From Coccinella septempunctata (taxonomy: Eukaryota; Arthropoda; Insecta; Coleoptera; Coccinellidae), in assembly GCF_907165205.1 (NCBI RefSeq), contig NC_058195.1, forward strand, positions 29,408,936 through 29,472,935: a stretch of DNA of 64,000 nucleotides. Direction: 5' to 3'. This document shows positions 1 to 10,950 of this stretch, piece after piece. Under the pieces are notes generated by a model. That model saw only the letters and a program-made list of their open reading frames with translations. It did no database searches and was not told where the DNA came from. Numbering within the stretch: position 1 is the first letter of the stretch; the number at the start of each line of letters is the position of its first letter. A program made the position numbers and the translations under genes.

Positions 1-422
1 ATCAGAAAACGCGAAGGTTAGAATACTGAATTTTAAGGAGAAGACGCGAGAGTTCAGAGAAATAGGCCAGAGGTGAAACTGCAATGTCCAAGGCTAGGAA
101 CATAGTGAAGCGACCAAGAGGTGCGAAGAGGATAGCGGCAAATTCAAGCGAATATATTGTAATAGAGTAGTACATAGCGCCGCGGTCTCGATCGCAATAG
201 CGCGAGGCGTTTGAGCGAGGATAGCGGCGCGATCGAGGAAGTTTGTTTTCTTTCGACGCCGCGCGGTTGCAAGTAGGTGAATAAAAATAGATATCGAAGC
301 TTTAATAAGTTCTATTAGAGTGCTTTGTGGGATTCAAGAGACGTCCAACATCGTAACCGATATGTTTTGGACAAGTTATGGGATGATGTTTGCCAATGAA
401 ATGAAGCTAACAAGTAATTGAT
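1..422. other. Left edge, no supported gene
   Basis: No complete gene is visible. A 27-codon frame at 84-167 (+) contains the string KARNIVKRPRGAKRIA. Nearly the same string (KARNILKRPRGAKRIA) is read on the opposite strand at about 3433-3385, so the two form an inverted pair around the Harbinger region. The stretch 171-260 is rich in CG, unlike its surroundings. Minus-strand sequence ending near 351 begins TGTTGGACGTC, which resembles a retrotransposon LTR start, but no second LTR is visible. Confidence 0.35.
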
Positions 423-1019
423 TTATATTTTATTCTGACATACATAATGTGTAAAGGTATCCCTAATTAAAGAAGCAGTGGCAGTTGGTCTGTTATTTTC
501 GCGCTGTGCCCCAAATTTGTTCGAATGTGATGGAAGTTGTTCATCATCAATAGAAATTTCTTCCTTGTCGATAATTATGTTGTGCAAAATACATATACAT
601 TTTATCACCTTATTTGCTATCTCTGGAGATGTTTCTATTGGTTTCCAGAGAATCCGAAACTTGTCACTTATAATTCCAAATGCACATCCGACTACACGTC
701 TGGCTCGTGAAAGCCTCATATTGAAATATTCTTTCTCGGCATCTAAGTTCCTCCTATTGAATGGTCTCATTGAATTATTTAGTAAAGGATAAGCTTCATC
801 CCCAATGAAAACATAAGGTACAGTTATTGCAGATAAAGGTAATATAGTATCCCCAGGTATGTGTAGACGTTTATTTTCCATCAGATGGAAAAGCGATGAA
901 GATCGGAATGAACCCCCATCACTCTGCTTTCCATATCCACCGACATCAATTATTGTGAATTTGTAATTAGCATCAGCAACAGCTTGCAACACAATCGAAA
1001 AAAAAAATTTGTAATTATA

Positions 1020-1804
1020 AAGAATGATCACGCCTAAACGGGGAGGCTCTAGGTAAATATTACCCAGTAGAACATGCCAACATTGAATAAAGTTCCATCA
1101 ATTCCAAACGTTCTCCACCGTACAAAAATGCTATGTTGCTCTGATGAGGCCAAATGAGGTCGAAACCATGGTCAGCATCTGCTTTTCTTCGGTGGAGCGT
1201 ACTCCATTTGGGACCTTGACGATGGCAAATTGGCTAGCTCAATTCAGATCGTAAGATTTGTTGATATTCATATCGGCGGGTAATGTGCATCTGAATTTAT
1301 CCTCATTATTTTATTCATTGCCTCCCCGTTTAGGCGTGATCATTCTTTATTATTGTTCCGCTGGCATCATTTCTGCCGTGATTTGAGCGCGTTCCAGACT
1401 TCTCAATTCATCATGCGTCTGACGTTCGCAAAGCGAATCGGCGTACTGAATTAGGGAAAATATGGGACATATGCTATTGTCTTCGTCTTGGTTTCTATCT
1501 GGAGGGGATTGAATCGGACACCGTTTCATGTTGGGTGGCGCTCTGGGTAAATATTACCCAGTAGAACATACCAACATTGAATAAAGTTCCATCAATTCCA
1601 AACGTTCTCCATCGAAGAAAAATGCTATCTTGCTCTGATGAGGCCAAATGAGGCCGAAACCATGGTCAGCATCTGCTTTTCTTCGGTGGAGCGTACTCCA
1701 TTTGGGACCTTGACGATGGCAAATTGGCTAGCTCAATTCAGATCGTAACACTTGTTAATATTCATATCGGCGGGTAGTATGCATCTGAATTTATCCTCAC
1801 TATT
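1020..1804. mobile_element. 785-bp insertion inside the Harbinger transposase exon
   Basis: The insertion is flanked by 12-bp direct repeats TTTGTAATTATA at 1008-1019 and 1805-1816. Its left part, 1020-1347, is bounded by perfect 28-bp inverted repeats (1020-1047 and 1320-1347, starting AAGAATGATCACGCC). The ~255 bp between those repeats (1047-1305) recur as a direct copy at 1540-1800. The spacer 1353-1530 is open on the minus strand and ends in two TAA codons. The flanking repeat may also be duplicated target sequence created by a copy of the transposase exon itself. Confidence 0.55.
1540..1800. repeat. Second copy of a ~255-bp direct repeat
   Basis: This stretch matches 1047-1305 with only scattered substitutions, from GTAAATATTACCCAGTAGAA to the shared TGAATTTATCCTCA. 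No known protein is recognised in it. The first copy lies inside a 28-bp inverted-repeat bracket and this one does not, so either the bracket captured a copy or a tandem duplication preceded the bracket. Confidence 0.7.
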
Positions 1805-2128
1805 TTTGTAATTATAATACATACTACCCGAGTTATGGGGACATTTTATACGAATGTGTTTTCCATCAATTGCCCCCAAACAATTAGGAAAGTTCCATCT
1901 TTCATAAAATTCTTTCGCAATATTTTCAAAATTATTTTCAGTAGGAACTTCCATATGGACTGGTTGGAACGTGTCCCAGATAACTTCCACTACTTCTCGA
2001 ACGATTGACACAGTTGAGGCACCCATTCGAAAAGTGAAACCAAGTGTTTTGAAAGATGATCCAGTTGCCAAATATCTGCAAAATAAAAAAAAGTTTGAAT
2101 GCTATCCTTACCAATTTTTTTATTCCAG

Positions 2129-2844
2129 AAAACATTGTTAGAACAAAATGGAAGAATTTAAGAGACACGTTTCGTAAAGAACTAAAAAAAATGCCTGTGA
2201 AGCGATCAGGAGATGGAGCTTCCTCTTGGAGGTCATCTTGGCTATATTTCGACAACCTATACTTCTTAAAAGATCAATTCACGGCTAGAAAAAGTACAAG
2301 TAATTTGCCTGATGGCGTAATCTTCGATGAGGATCTTAATTCTCAATTATCGAATGAAGAAATTTTAGATAACGTAGATCCTCCATCGATGGTCGATATA
2401 TCACAATCCTGTATTAATGAACCATCGACAAGCACGCCATCGGTGAGCAATTTTTCAAGAAAAAGGGAAAGTGAGCATAATGATTGATACACTCCTCTTG
2501 CAAAAAAAAATAAGAAGAAACTAACCAACGAGTCAGAAGTTGGAACCGCTTTAATAAGGTTAGAGGAAGAAAAAATCAAATTGTTAAGTAACCAGAAGAA
2601 ACCTCCAGATGAAGATGAATGTTTCTTCGAAAGCCTCCTTCCTCATATAAGGACACTCAGTCCGAGAAAAAAAATGCTATTGAGGATGAAAATACAGAAA
2701 GAAGTTTATGACTGCGTTTATGGAGGTCAGCAAAGGACACAATCAACCAGTTCTGTACAAAATACACCGGACGAATATTCGACATCTACATCCATAGCAT
2801 CTTACATAAATCATTTTTCTGATGAATCTTTTCAAAATTTGTAA
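2129..2844 (+). pseudogene. MADF/BESS (Myb-SANT-like) partner protein of the Harbinger element, partial
   Basis: An exon appears to begin at 2129 after a TTTATTCCAG acceptor and reads NIVRTKWKNLRDTFRKELKK, the second half of a MADF domain, followed by SSWLYFDNLYFLKD. An acidic and Ser-rich linker follows. The tail has FFESLLPHIRTLSPRKKMLL, which fits a BESS motif. One in-frame TGA at 2485-2487 splits an otherwise continuous frame running to TAA at 2842-2844. The upstream exon with the MADF N-terminus was not found. In PIF/Harbinger elements a MADF protein helps bring the transposase to DNA and the nucleus; the divergent arrangement with the minus-strand transposase supports that role here. 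Confidence 0.75.
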
Positions 2845-3265
2845 AATTCAAAAAATACTCAGTAGCATCTACATTTTTTATTCTTGTTCAATTTGAATCC
2901 ATTTCTGAATAAAATTATGAGAAATATGTGTTTACTCACCTCAAAGTCACCACCAGACGTTCTGTGGGAGTGATAGGGTCGCGAATGAAATTGGTCCAGT
3001 TTTTCATTAATTGGGATTCAATTTTTTCCAGAATGTAATCGAACGTTGCAATCTTCATACGAAAATATGAATAAAATATTTCTGGATTCTCGCGTAATTC
3101 CTCATACAAGTGATGAAATTCACCATGTAATTTTCTGGATTTATTGATTTCATGAACACTACAAGATCTTCTGTTTTCATAATTTTTTATCAGATACCAG
3201 AATATCAGTGACGAATTTTCCAACAGCATAAATTCATTTGAATCCATTATTCGAAATCGCGCCAC

Positions 3266-4766
3266 TTCTTGACTTCTATAATAAAATCAAACTCGACTGC
3301 CGCTTTGCTTTCTTGGTCGCCTCACTATACGATGACACCTCGTCATCGCCGCTACTCTCGGGAACCGCTATCCTCGACTCCGCTATCCTCTTCGCACCTC
3401 GTGGTCGCTTCAATATGTTCCTAGCCTTAGTCTGATCATCAACGAGAAATCGATACATTAAATATGAGTTGATCAATAAGTATAATGTAAATATGAGCAG
3501 AACAAGAGTCGCACAATGAGAAGAAAGAGAGAGATGAGAGAAGCACAAAATTAATGAATTTGAGAAGCACTAGAATATTAAATATTATATGAAAGGGGCA
3601 ATAAATTCTAATTAAATGAAAAGCTCAATAATAATAAATTAAGTGAAAAGAACAATCATAATTAATCTGAGAAGTATAATTCATATACATTGAAGAGTGC
3701 AAAAATTAATCATTGAATTCAACATTTACAGAGACGAACTGCTTACAAGTAAGCACGATTGGAACGTTCATCAGAAAACAAGAAACAATTGATAAATTAA
3801 GAGAAGAACAAGAGAATACTGAATTATAAAAAAAAATTACTAATCGTTGATTTTTGAGATGTGCTGAAGGCTGAGAAAACTAACATGTATGTTGAGTCCG
3901 ATGAATGAATACGGAAAAGAATCAATGAGAGTACAAGTTATAAAGAGTAGATCATACCAATGAGTGTACACGAGTACTCGAGCAGACTTTCCAGGGTGGA
4001 GCCTAGGTCGAGAGTGTATTGAGCAATATCAATGATCGCTTAACCATAGTTGAGGCGTTCACATCATGTTCTTAGGAAAACTACTACATCCAGGGTCCAC
4101 CCTGGAGAATATGAGGATTCATTCATCCGAAAACTCAACAACAGTAATTAGTTACATGCACATAGAGGTGATCATAAGAGTTGTCTTAAAAATGAGTAAA
4201 CTGATTCTAATAAAAAGGAATATCATATCAATAAATCAGTAATCATTATTATTGAGAAGGACTTGAGAAGTTTCAATCCTGGTGCTACATACCCATTTTC
4301 ATCTGAGAAGATCTAGAGAAGTCTGAAAATCTATACAAATTATGAAATACTAGCTGACCCGGCAAACCTAGTTTTGCCATTTAAATTATTTCTAGGGTAG
4401 ATAATAATAACTAACTCATCGTGATTGCTCGATTGGTCGTAAGAAAAAGGAATGCCTTTTTTTCTGTTCTGTACAATTTTTTTGGGAATATTTTGTTATA
4501 TAAACCTTGCCCTAACAATAATAAACACAACAAAAAAAGAATTGTCCAATTTGGTGCGATCGTTTGAACAATAAAGCATTTTGAAGTAAACCATAGATCC
4601 TCTTTTATTAATATAGAAGATAATAAAATATATATTTCTGAAAAGGCAATTGATCGATTTGTCTTGAGTGGACGTTTCAGTTGAGCGGTGCTAGCAAGGA
4701 TTATGAATATGTTTCAAGATTCTGAAATATCTTGCACGTGGACTCATTTCATCAGAATGAAATTAT
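3266..4766. other. AT-rich spacer, no gene
   Basis: The minus strand is open from about 3433 to 3280 (KARNILKRPRGAKRIAESR and onward), just upstream of the Harbinger transposase start; no family is recognised. From 3550 to 4340 the DNA is A-rich, with recurring gagaag and aataa strings and no coding signal. The same kind of sequence resumes at 7699 on the far side of the RTE insertion, so the RTE split one AT-rich stretch. The string CTAGCTGACCCGGCAAAC at about 4352 looks like the end of an interspersed repeat, which I could not classify. Confidence 0.5.
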
Positions 4767-7698
4767 CATGAAAATGGTCTTCTTCTTCTTCTTCATCTTA
4801 CGTTAGGACTCAGTCCTGTGTTCTCTGCAATGTTCCTCATTCCTGGGATGCCGACGTCCAGCTTTCGTACCATCGTTTTGGTGGTCTTCCTGGTAGTCTC
4901 GAGGTATTGGGCTTTTCTGTTTTTGCTATTTTGGGTAGTCGGTTGTCGGGCATCCTATCTACGTGGTCTCTCCAGTGTCTTCGTCTTGTTCTGGCCCATC
5001 TCACCACGTCTTGTAGTCCACAGATCTCTCTGATTTCCTCACTTCTCTTATGGTCGTACAATGTATAGCCCGTTATACTTCTCAGTACTCGCATTTCCGT
5101 TGTTCTCAGTTGTCTTTTGGTTTGAGCATTTTCGGCTCGTGTTTCAATGCCGTATGTCATGACTGGCCTCACACACGTCTTGTAAATTCTGACCTTGCTA
5201 GCTGTGCTCAAGTGTTTGTTCCTCCATACTATATCGCGTAGGTATCCTGATATCAGGGAAGCTTTTGTTGTTTGGCTCTGCACCTCTTCTTTTAAATTTC
5301 TGCTACTTGTTATTTTAGAGCCAAGGTATGTGTACGACATTACTTGCTCGATACTCTTATTATACACTGCCAGCTTGCATCTTCTCGGTTCCTTAGATAC
5401 AGAAAGGCATTGGGTTTTTTGGGTTGAGATAATCATGTTGAAACAGTCTGCTGCTCGTTCGAAAGCATAGAGAAGTCTCTGAAGGTCATCCTCATTTTCA
5501 GAAATTATCACAGCGTCGTCCGCGTAGCACATGATTTTAATTTCCTTTCTTCCCATTCTGTATCCTCGACTCTTGCTCTTTACCTGTCTTATGATCTCAT
5601 CCATGACCACGTTAAAAAGTATTGGGCTCAGGCTGTCTCCCTGTCGTATCCCTGACGCGATTGGTATTTCCTTCGTCAGCCCCGATTCCGTCTTGATGAA
5701 TGTTGAGGTGTTGGTATTTAGTTCGCTAATGAGTCTTATTATGTTTGTATCTACTTTTCGTTGTTTTAGTAGTCGCACTATGTCCGTGAGGCGTACTCTA
5801 TCGAATGCCTGGGTGAGATCAATGAAGCACATATAGGCCGTTTTGTTAAATTCTATGGCTTTTTCGGTGATCTGTCTGATGGTAAATATGGCATCTATCG
5901 TCGATCTGTTCTTTCTGAAGCCTTGCTGTTCCTCGGATATTCCTGTTGAGACTACCTCGTCTGATATTATTTTTGTTAGTAGCTTCGATACTGTGCTTAG
6001 GAGGCTTATTCCTCGATAGTTTTCGGGGAGGGCTCTCTCTCCCTTTTTGAATATGGGTATTGTAATACTTTGTTTCCACTGTTCTGGTATTCTTCCTGTG
6101 GTAATTATTCTGCTAAACAAGGTGTGCAGCTCCTGAACCAGGTCATCCCCTCCGTATTTCAGCATTTCATTGGTTATCTCGTCCAAACCAGGTGATTTTC
6201 TATTTTTTAGTGCATTAAGTGTTTGACGTATTTTCTCTTGGGATATTGACCAATTCCCATGTTCTTCCATATCCCCATACTCACATACCACTTTGTTGGT
6301 TTTGCCATATAATTGATGAAAGTGTTTTTCCCAAGTGTCCGATGATATCCTTGTCATTTGTATATGTTCGTTAACTGGCTTTTTCCTATTTCTTAGCATG
6401 TTCCATACCTTCTTTTGTGCTCCATACAGATCATGCTCCATGTCCGAAGAGAATTTTTCCCAGAAGCTTCGTTTTATTGCCTGTATTTGCTCGTTTACCC
6501 TATTTCGTACTAATTTATACCCTTCGCATGTTAGCTTCTTACTTCTGAACTGAAGGTATGCGGTGCGTTTTTCTTCAGCTAGCGTTTTCACATCCTCTGT
6601 AAACCAGGGTTTCGTCTGTCTTTTACCGTTTGAAGTGGTTCTCCTTCGTCCCAGGGCTTCTTCTGCGGCTGTGATGATGTTCGTCCTCAGTTTTTTCCAA
6701 GCGGATTCGACGTCATCAGCTTCCCTGATCTTGTTGTTGTTTATCTGTAGTGCTAGTCTCCTCTGATATAGATCTTTTGTTGAATCATTTGACAGCGATT
6801 CAATGTTAAGCTTTTCAGTTTGAATGGCTTGGGTTCTACGCTCTCTTTGTACCCTGTTCCTGATTTTCGCTAGGACGAGGCTGTGGTTGGTTATGGTGTT
6901 AGCTGAGCTCAAGACTCTCACGTCGAGTATTTTCGATGGATGGACGTTTTTGTTAGTTATCACGTAATCTATTACTGATTTTTGACCTCTTGAGTTTTCG
7001 AACGTGAAGCTGTGCTGCGGTTTGTGTGGGAAGAATGTGTTATTTATTCTTAATTCATTTTGTGCGCATGTTTGAATTAGTTGTTCTCCATTTTCATTGA
7101 TGTTTTCTTCGTTGAATCGGTTTTTCAGTCCTCTTATCACACCGTTACCAACTCTAGCGTTGAAGTCTCCGAGCAGCATGATTTCGTCCTTTCCTGGTAT
7201 TCCGTCGAGTACCCTTTGCAGGTCTTCATAGAAGGCATCTTTCTCTTCTGAGGGCTTAGATATATCCGGTGCATATACGCTTATAATATGGGTAATACTC
7301 GTGTCCTGAAATTTAAATATTGCCTGCAGTATCCTGTCATTGACATATATGACATTTTCTATGTTCGCTTCGAGTTTTCCATGTACCATCAAGCCGACTC
7401 CCGATGTAGCTCTTTCGTGCTTTCCTTTCCCGCTGTATATGAAAATGTAGTCTTCGTATTTGATGTTGCCTTTACCTTTCCTTTTTGTTTCCGAAAGAGC
7501 ACATATGTCAACTTTGTGTCTTTTGATCTCTATCAATATCTCTTGATCCTTCTTGTTAAAAGATGTCACATTCCAACATCCTATCCGCAATATATTCAGT
7601 TTCCTTAATCGTTTTCTCCTTTTTCTCTCCGTGTCGTTATCCGATTGATCAGTCCTGTCCGAGGCAACATTGTTGCCTCGGACCACCATGAAAATGGT
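4767..7698 (-). mobile_element. RTE-like non-LTR retrotransposon, near-complete, with 12-bp TSD
   Basis: The element body is 4779-7686. It is flanked by identical 12-bp copies of CATGAAAATGGT at 4767-4778 and 7687-7698. On the minus strand it ends in a short GAA-repeat tail (TTC repeats at 4779-4793 on +), the style of tail seen in RTE-type LINEs, and starts with a hairpin-forming GTCCGAGGCAAC..GTTGCCTCGGAC. The intact duplication and open frame suggest a recent insertion. Confidence 0.88.
4837..7689 (-). CDS. RTE-like endonuclease/reverse transcriptase (ORF2), 950 codons
   Basis: This single frame encodes an apurinic-type endonuclease followed by a reverse transcriptase, which together nick the target and copy the RNA in place. 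The endonuclease occupies about residues 30-265: LRIGCWNVTSF, ALSETKRKG, LLGDFNARVG (near 175) and the NHSLVLAKIR segment. The RT runs from about 480 to 780: KNRKSPGLDEI, NYRGISLLST, QQGFRKNRST, FIDLTQAFDRV, SGIRQGDSLSP and YADDAVII (near 721). The C-terminus has RARTRRRHWRDHVDRM. The length fits RTE-clade ORF2. No stop or frameshift is seen. The only in-frame ATG before the endonuclease lies inside the 5' target-site duplication, so the start is either supplied by the target or the copy is slightly 5'-truncated. Confidence 0.9.
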   Translation of the reverse strand: MVVRGNNVASDRTDQSDNDTERKRRKRLRKLNILRIGCWNVTSFNKKDQEILIEIKRHKVDICALSETKRKGKGNIKYEDYIFIYSGKGKHERATSGVGLMVHGKLEANIENVIYVNDRILQAIFKFQDTSITHIISVYAPDISKPSEEKDAFYEDLQRVLDGIPGKDEIMLLGDFNARVGNGVIRGLKNRFNEENINENGEQLIQTCAQNELRINNTFFPHKPQHSFTFENSRGQKSVIDYVITNKNVHPSKILDVRVLSSANTITNHSLVLAKIRNRVQRERRTQAIQTEKLNIESLSNDSTKDLYQRRLALQINNNKIREADDVESAWKKLRTNIITAAEEALGRRRTTSNGKRQTKPWFTEDVKTLAEEKRTAYLQFRSKKLTCEGYKLVRNRVNEQIQAIKRSFWEKFSSDMEHDLYGAQKKVWNMLRNRKKPVNEHIQMTRISSDTWEKHFHQLYGKTNKVVCEYGDMEEHGNWSISQEKIRQTLNALKNRKSPGLDEITNEMLKYGGDDLVQELHTLFSRIITTGRIPEQWKQSITIPIFKKGERALPENYRGISLLSTVSKLLTKIISDEVVSTGISEEQQGFRKNRSTIDAIFTIRQITEKAIEFNKTAYMCFIDLTQAFDRVRLTDIVRLLKQRKVDTNIIRLISELNTNTSTFIKTESGLTKEIPIASGIRQGDSLSPILFNVVMDEIIRQVKSKSRGYRMGRKEIKIMCYADDAVIISENEDDLQRLLYAFERAADCFNMIISTQKTQCLSVSKEPRRCKLAVYNKSIEQVMSYTYLGSKITSSRNLKEEVQSQTTKASLISGYLRDIVWRNKHLSTASKVRIYKTCVRPVMTYGIETRAENAQTKRQLRTTEMRVLRSITGYTLYDHKRSEEIREICGLQDVVRWARTRRRHWRDHVDRMPDNRLPKIAKTEKPNTSRLPGRPPKRWYESWTSASQE

Positions 7699-9900
7699 GA
7701 AATTAATAATTTTGAGAAGTGTACTTTACCTTATGAAAAGAACAATTTAGCACCAGGATTGAGCGAGAGGACTTGAAAATGAGATTACACTAGAAGAGGT
7801 GAACTAAAGCGAGTTGCTGCAAATCAAAAAAATGATAACAACGAGAAGTGAATTCTACGGTGTTAACAAAGAGAATCATTAAGAAAAAATGTGTAAATGT
7901 GTGGTTTTTCACTTCTGAAAAATACTGAAAGTGGGGCCGCTGCGTCGTTCAACCAGTGCACCGCAGAATGGGGGTACCATACGTGGCCAACGGAGCTGGT
8001 CAGGAGCGTCGACTAGAGTAGAGAGAGGTCAATTTTTAACACTAGGGGACAGGCATTTTAAGCATAACAAAATGGATGAAATATTAATTGCATCAGGTTT
8101 CAAAAGAGAACCTCTGTGGAATCCATCTAATAACCTCCATAAAAATGCAGTTATCTTGAAACAACTCAAAAATTGTTTGTAGGAGTGAAATTAATATAAA
8201 AAATTTATCATCCAAGACACACCGAGAGACACACCAAATAACGAACACATGTAGTTTATAAAATTGTTTCTTGTTCCCACTGTGGGATGATATACATATA
8301 TCGGTCCAACTTCACCGCTATTAAAAAAAAAGAATCAGCCAACACAAAAACGATGTAAAAAACATATCGAATTTCGAACAGGTCAATGTCCTGGATAATG
8401 AAAACAATTACCAAAAGAGATATTTTCTAGAGATGTATCAGATAAAGAGAAATGAGACCACCATGAACGAAAAAACAAGAAATTAACAACCCAAGCTCAA
8501 TTTATTCCTTTCTCATTCACTTTAATTATAATAATAATGGATCGACCCTGCTCGCACTATAAAAGCAACATGGGGCACTATTAAAAAAAAGATTTTCAAG
8601 GAAGAACGAACCATGGGGTTATGATTATGTGGTTTTCACTAAGCTGTCAGCAGCCTCCCAAACGGGAACCGGCCAGTTTGTGTTAGCTTGGGCTTCCATC
8701 AGTGCCATCTCAACTCCTCCAAAAATGATATACGAGGACATCGTGGGTACCATTTATGTTAGAATTTATGTCGTCCAGTGCACGACGTTTGTGTTTATAC
8801 ATAAGCTGACTATTTGTATTTTACTTCTCGCCAACCTATGACAGATACATTGGCTGCATCAGAAATATCACAAATCCAACATTCAGTGAGATCAAAATAG
8901 ATTACCGCTGTAGGAAATTTTTTCCTCGAAAATAAATTGACATGCTGAATTCCTACAACAAATTCGACGAGAAAATCAAAACGGAGAAACATAGAAAACA
9001 ACGCCTCTTTCAGAGATTGAGACAGAAGAACACCAGCTAAGAAAATTACGCATATCGTTTCCGCATTCCAAGCCTGCACACAAAAGGTTAGGTTAGGTTA
9101 GACATCGGTTATATTTTACTCTTCAGGGCAACCCTCATAATGTTGGATTGAATAAACTGTGATATTATGTTGTAATATTTTATTTCACTTCCCTTTTCCC
9201 TGGTAAAATATCGATAGTTCCAGCTCAACCATTGAACTTTAGTTCAATGAGCTCAACATACTACTCAACCCACACCACTGTAACCAACTAATTTATATTT
9301 ATAATTCACATTATAGAACCCTGAAGAAGGCTTGCATTAATCAGCCGAAATAGAAGGATTTAACATCAACAGTCTTCTTGTTACAAGCCTGTTCTACCCA
9401 GAAGAAGTAATATTCTCATTGGCGGTTTATCTCTATCGGTACCAAGAAACGGCCGTTGTCTGCACTCCACGTTGTTTTATGTCGAATTCATCACAATTTC
9501 AGTGTTTTTTGTGGACGAAAAAACAACGCCGAATGCAGAAAGACACTTTTTCTCTGTTTTGAATAACTACGACGGATTATTGATGGAAATTTTGCGGGGA
9601 AATTTCAATTGAACGGATTTTGAATTTAATTATACAAGGATACTAGAAAATATATCTAAAAGGAACTGATATTTTACGGAATATCCAATTAAGAACTGAA
9701 ATCTCCAGCAGACAGCAGATCTCTCATCCGAAAAATTGAAGAAAACGGATGTCTAACACGAGACAAAAAAAACAAGTATCGTTACAAACCTTTTATTATG
9801 AACAAATTGGTATTAAGAAAAAAGTGCTCTACATATGAATCATGATCTAACGAAAAAAAATCAGATATTGTTCTGAAGCCAGAAACTGAAAATTCTGGGA
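7699..9900. other. Intergenic stretch, no supported gene
   Basis: There are a few short frames (7931-8182 on +, 9079-8810 on -) with no recognisable family. Three TTAGG-type units lie at about 9085-9102. A hammerhead-like core lies at 9321-9350. The stretch 9360-9900 is AT-rich and featureless to my reading. Confidence 0.5.
9321..9350 (+). other. Hammerhead-ribozyme-like core (CTGAAGA..GAAA)
   Basis: CTGAAGA at 9321-9327 is followed by a GGCT/AGCC stem with a ten-base loop and then GAAA at 9347-9350. That is the conserved core order of a hammerhead (CUGANGA, stem II, GAAA). Penelope-like elements are known to carry such motifs. No Penelope coding remnant is visible next to this copy, and helices I and III were not established. 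Confidence 0.35.
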
Positions 9901-10490
9901 TGACTTGAATTATGTTATCTTACATCAAAATATTTCTTTGAAATTCCATAAAACAAATACCAACAAACTAATATACAGAAGGTTTTTCACTTCTGAGGCT
10001 ATTCAGGCTTTCAGGGGTGATCTGAGGGAGCAGGACTGGGCTACTTTATTTGAAGCAGCAGAGTGTGAGGTGAATTTTCAATGGGAGAGCTTTGTTGAGA
10101 TATTTTTGTTGATTTTATTTGAGAAATTCCCTAAAAAGCTGGTTCATGTTAAGAAAGTGGATTCCACAAAGATGTTTGTAACTCAGGAAATTCTAGATCT
10201 AGAATGTAAAAATAAATTAGACTATCCACTCTTACTCAGAACTCATCACAAAATATATGACGATCTTTATTAAACTGAGAAGAAAAACTAAGAGTCTCTT
10301 CTATTGAAATCCAAAGCAAGGAAAAAAATTCAAGGTTCAGAGATTATTTATCTTTCCTTTGTTGACTATTCTCCAGACATAATAATTAAAAGTTCCAAAA
10401 ATAAACATTGTAGTGGCTATGATGAGATACGTCTATCACTAATCAAATCATGTAGCGATGAACTGAAAACCGTGATTTCATGTATTGTCA

Positions 10491-10818
10491 AATAGTTATT
10501 TTCCTATCAAGTGCGGGCAAGACACTTTCCGCAAGAGTAAGGAACAATATTTTTTCTACAAGCGCTTGAAATATAGAAATGCATCCATACTATGAGTTTC
10601 TCATCGTTGACGTTCTGTACATAGAAGCATGATGGAATTTAATTTACTCTATAATATTTGCGTGCGGGAAAAACCCCTGCTAATCCATTCCAGCACGCAA
10701 ATGCGTGCGGGAAAGAAATAGCAGGCGTTTTTTCCGCACCTTTCGGGAAAGTGACTCTTTGCAATTTGGAATGCGTGCGGGAAAAGGGTTGAACGCGCAC
10801 GCTTATAGAAAAAATTCT
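10491..10818. repeat. Solo arm of the 900-bp palindromic element
   Basis: It begins AATAGTTATTTTCCTATCAA and follows the left arm of the 10951-11850 palindrome through the GTGCGGGAAAAACCCCTGCT-type core, with a ~90-bp internal deletion near 10605. It stops about where the palindrome turns around. It interrupts the same LINE as the full element. Confidence 0.75.
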
Positions 10819-10950
10819 TTTAAATTTGGAATATTTTCTAATCAGCTGAAATATTCATAAATAAAACCTATTTTCAAAAGAGGAAATGAAAATGCACTTG
10901 AAAACTATAGGCCTATAAATCTTCTCCACTAGTTTTTCAATGATATTTGA

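Larger units (their letters stand above)
423..3265 (-). pseudogene. HARBI1-like PIF/Harbinger transposase, three exons, interrupted
   Basis: Three minus-strand pieces read as one HARBI1-type nuclease (DDE superfamily 4). Exon 1 is 3265-2940, with a likely first ATG reading MDSNEFMLL, and ends at a GTGAGT donor. Exon 2 starts at 2075 after a TTTTGCAG acceptor; the join keeps frame inside an Arg codon (VVTLR/YLATG). It carries the typical HARBI1 strings FRMGASTVSIV, FPNCLGAIDGKH (first catalytic Asp) and SMYYNYK. The third piece, 1031-423, carries FSIVLQAVADANYKF, IDVGGYGKQSDGG, IGDEAYPL and the RARRVVGCAFGI segment. Between pieces 2 and 3 a 785-bp insertion (1020-1804) breaks the exon just after NYK. 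The gene pairs with a MADF/BESS frame on the opposite strand, the usual two-gene plan of Harbinger elements. It is inactive as it stands. Confidence 0.82.

Noticed and set aside
5050..6766. Several + frames across the RTE element
   Set aside because: Antisense of the 950-codon RTE frame.
7931..8182. 83-codon + frame (MGPLRRSTSAPQNGGTIRG..)
   Set aside because: No recognisable domain, no splice or homology support; could be chance.
8810..9079. 89-codon - frame, hydrophobic start
   Set aside because: No family recognised and no adjoining exons; insufficient support for a gene.
9085..9102. Three TTAGG-type units, as in insect telomeres
   Set aside because: Too short for telomeric DNA; such triplets are common interspersed motifs.
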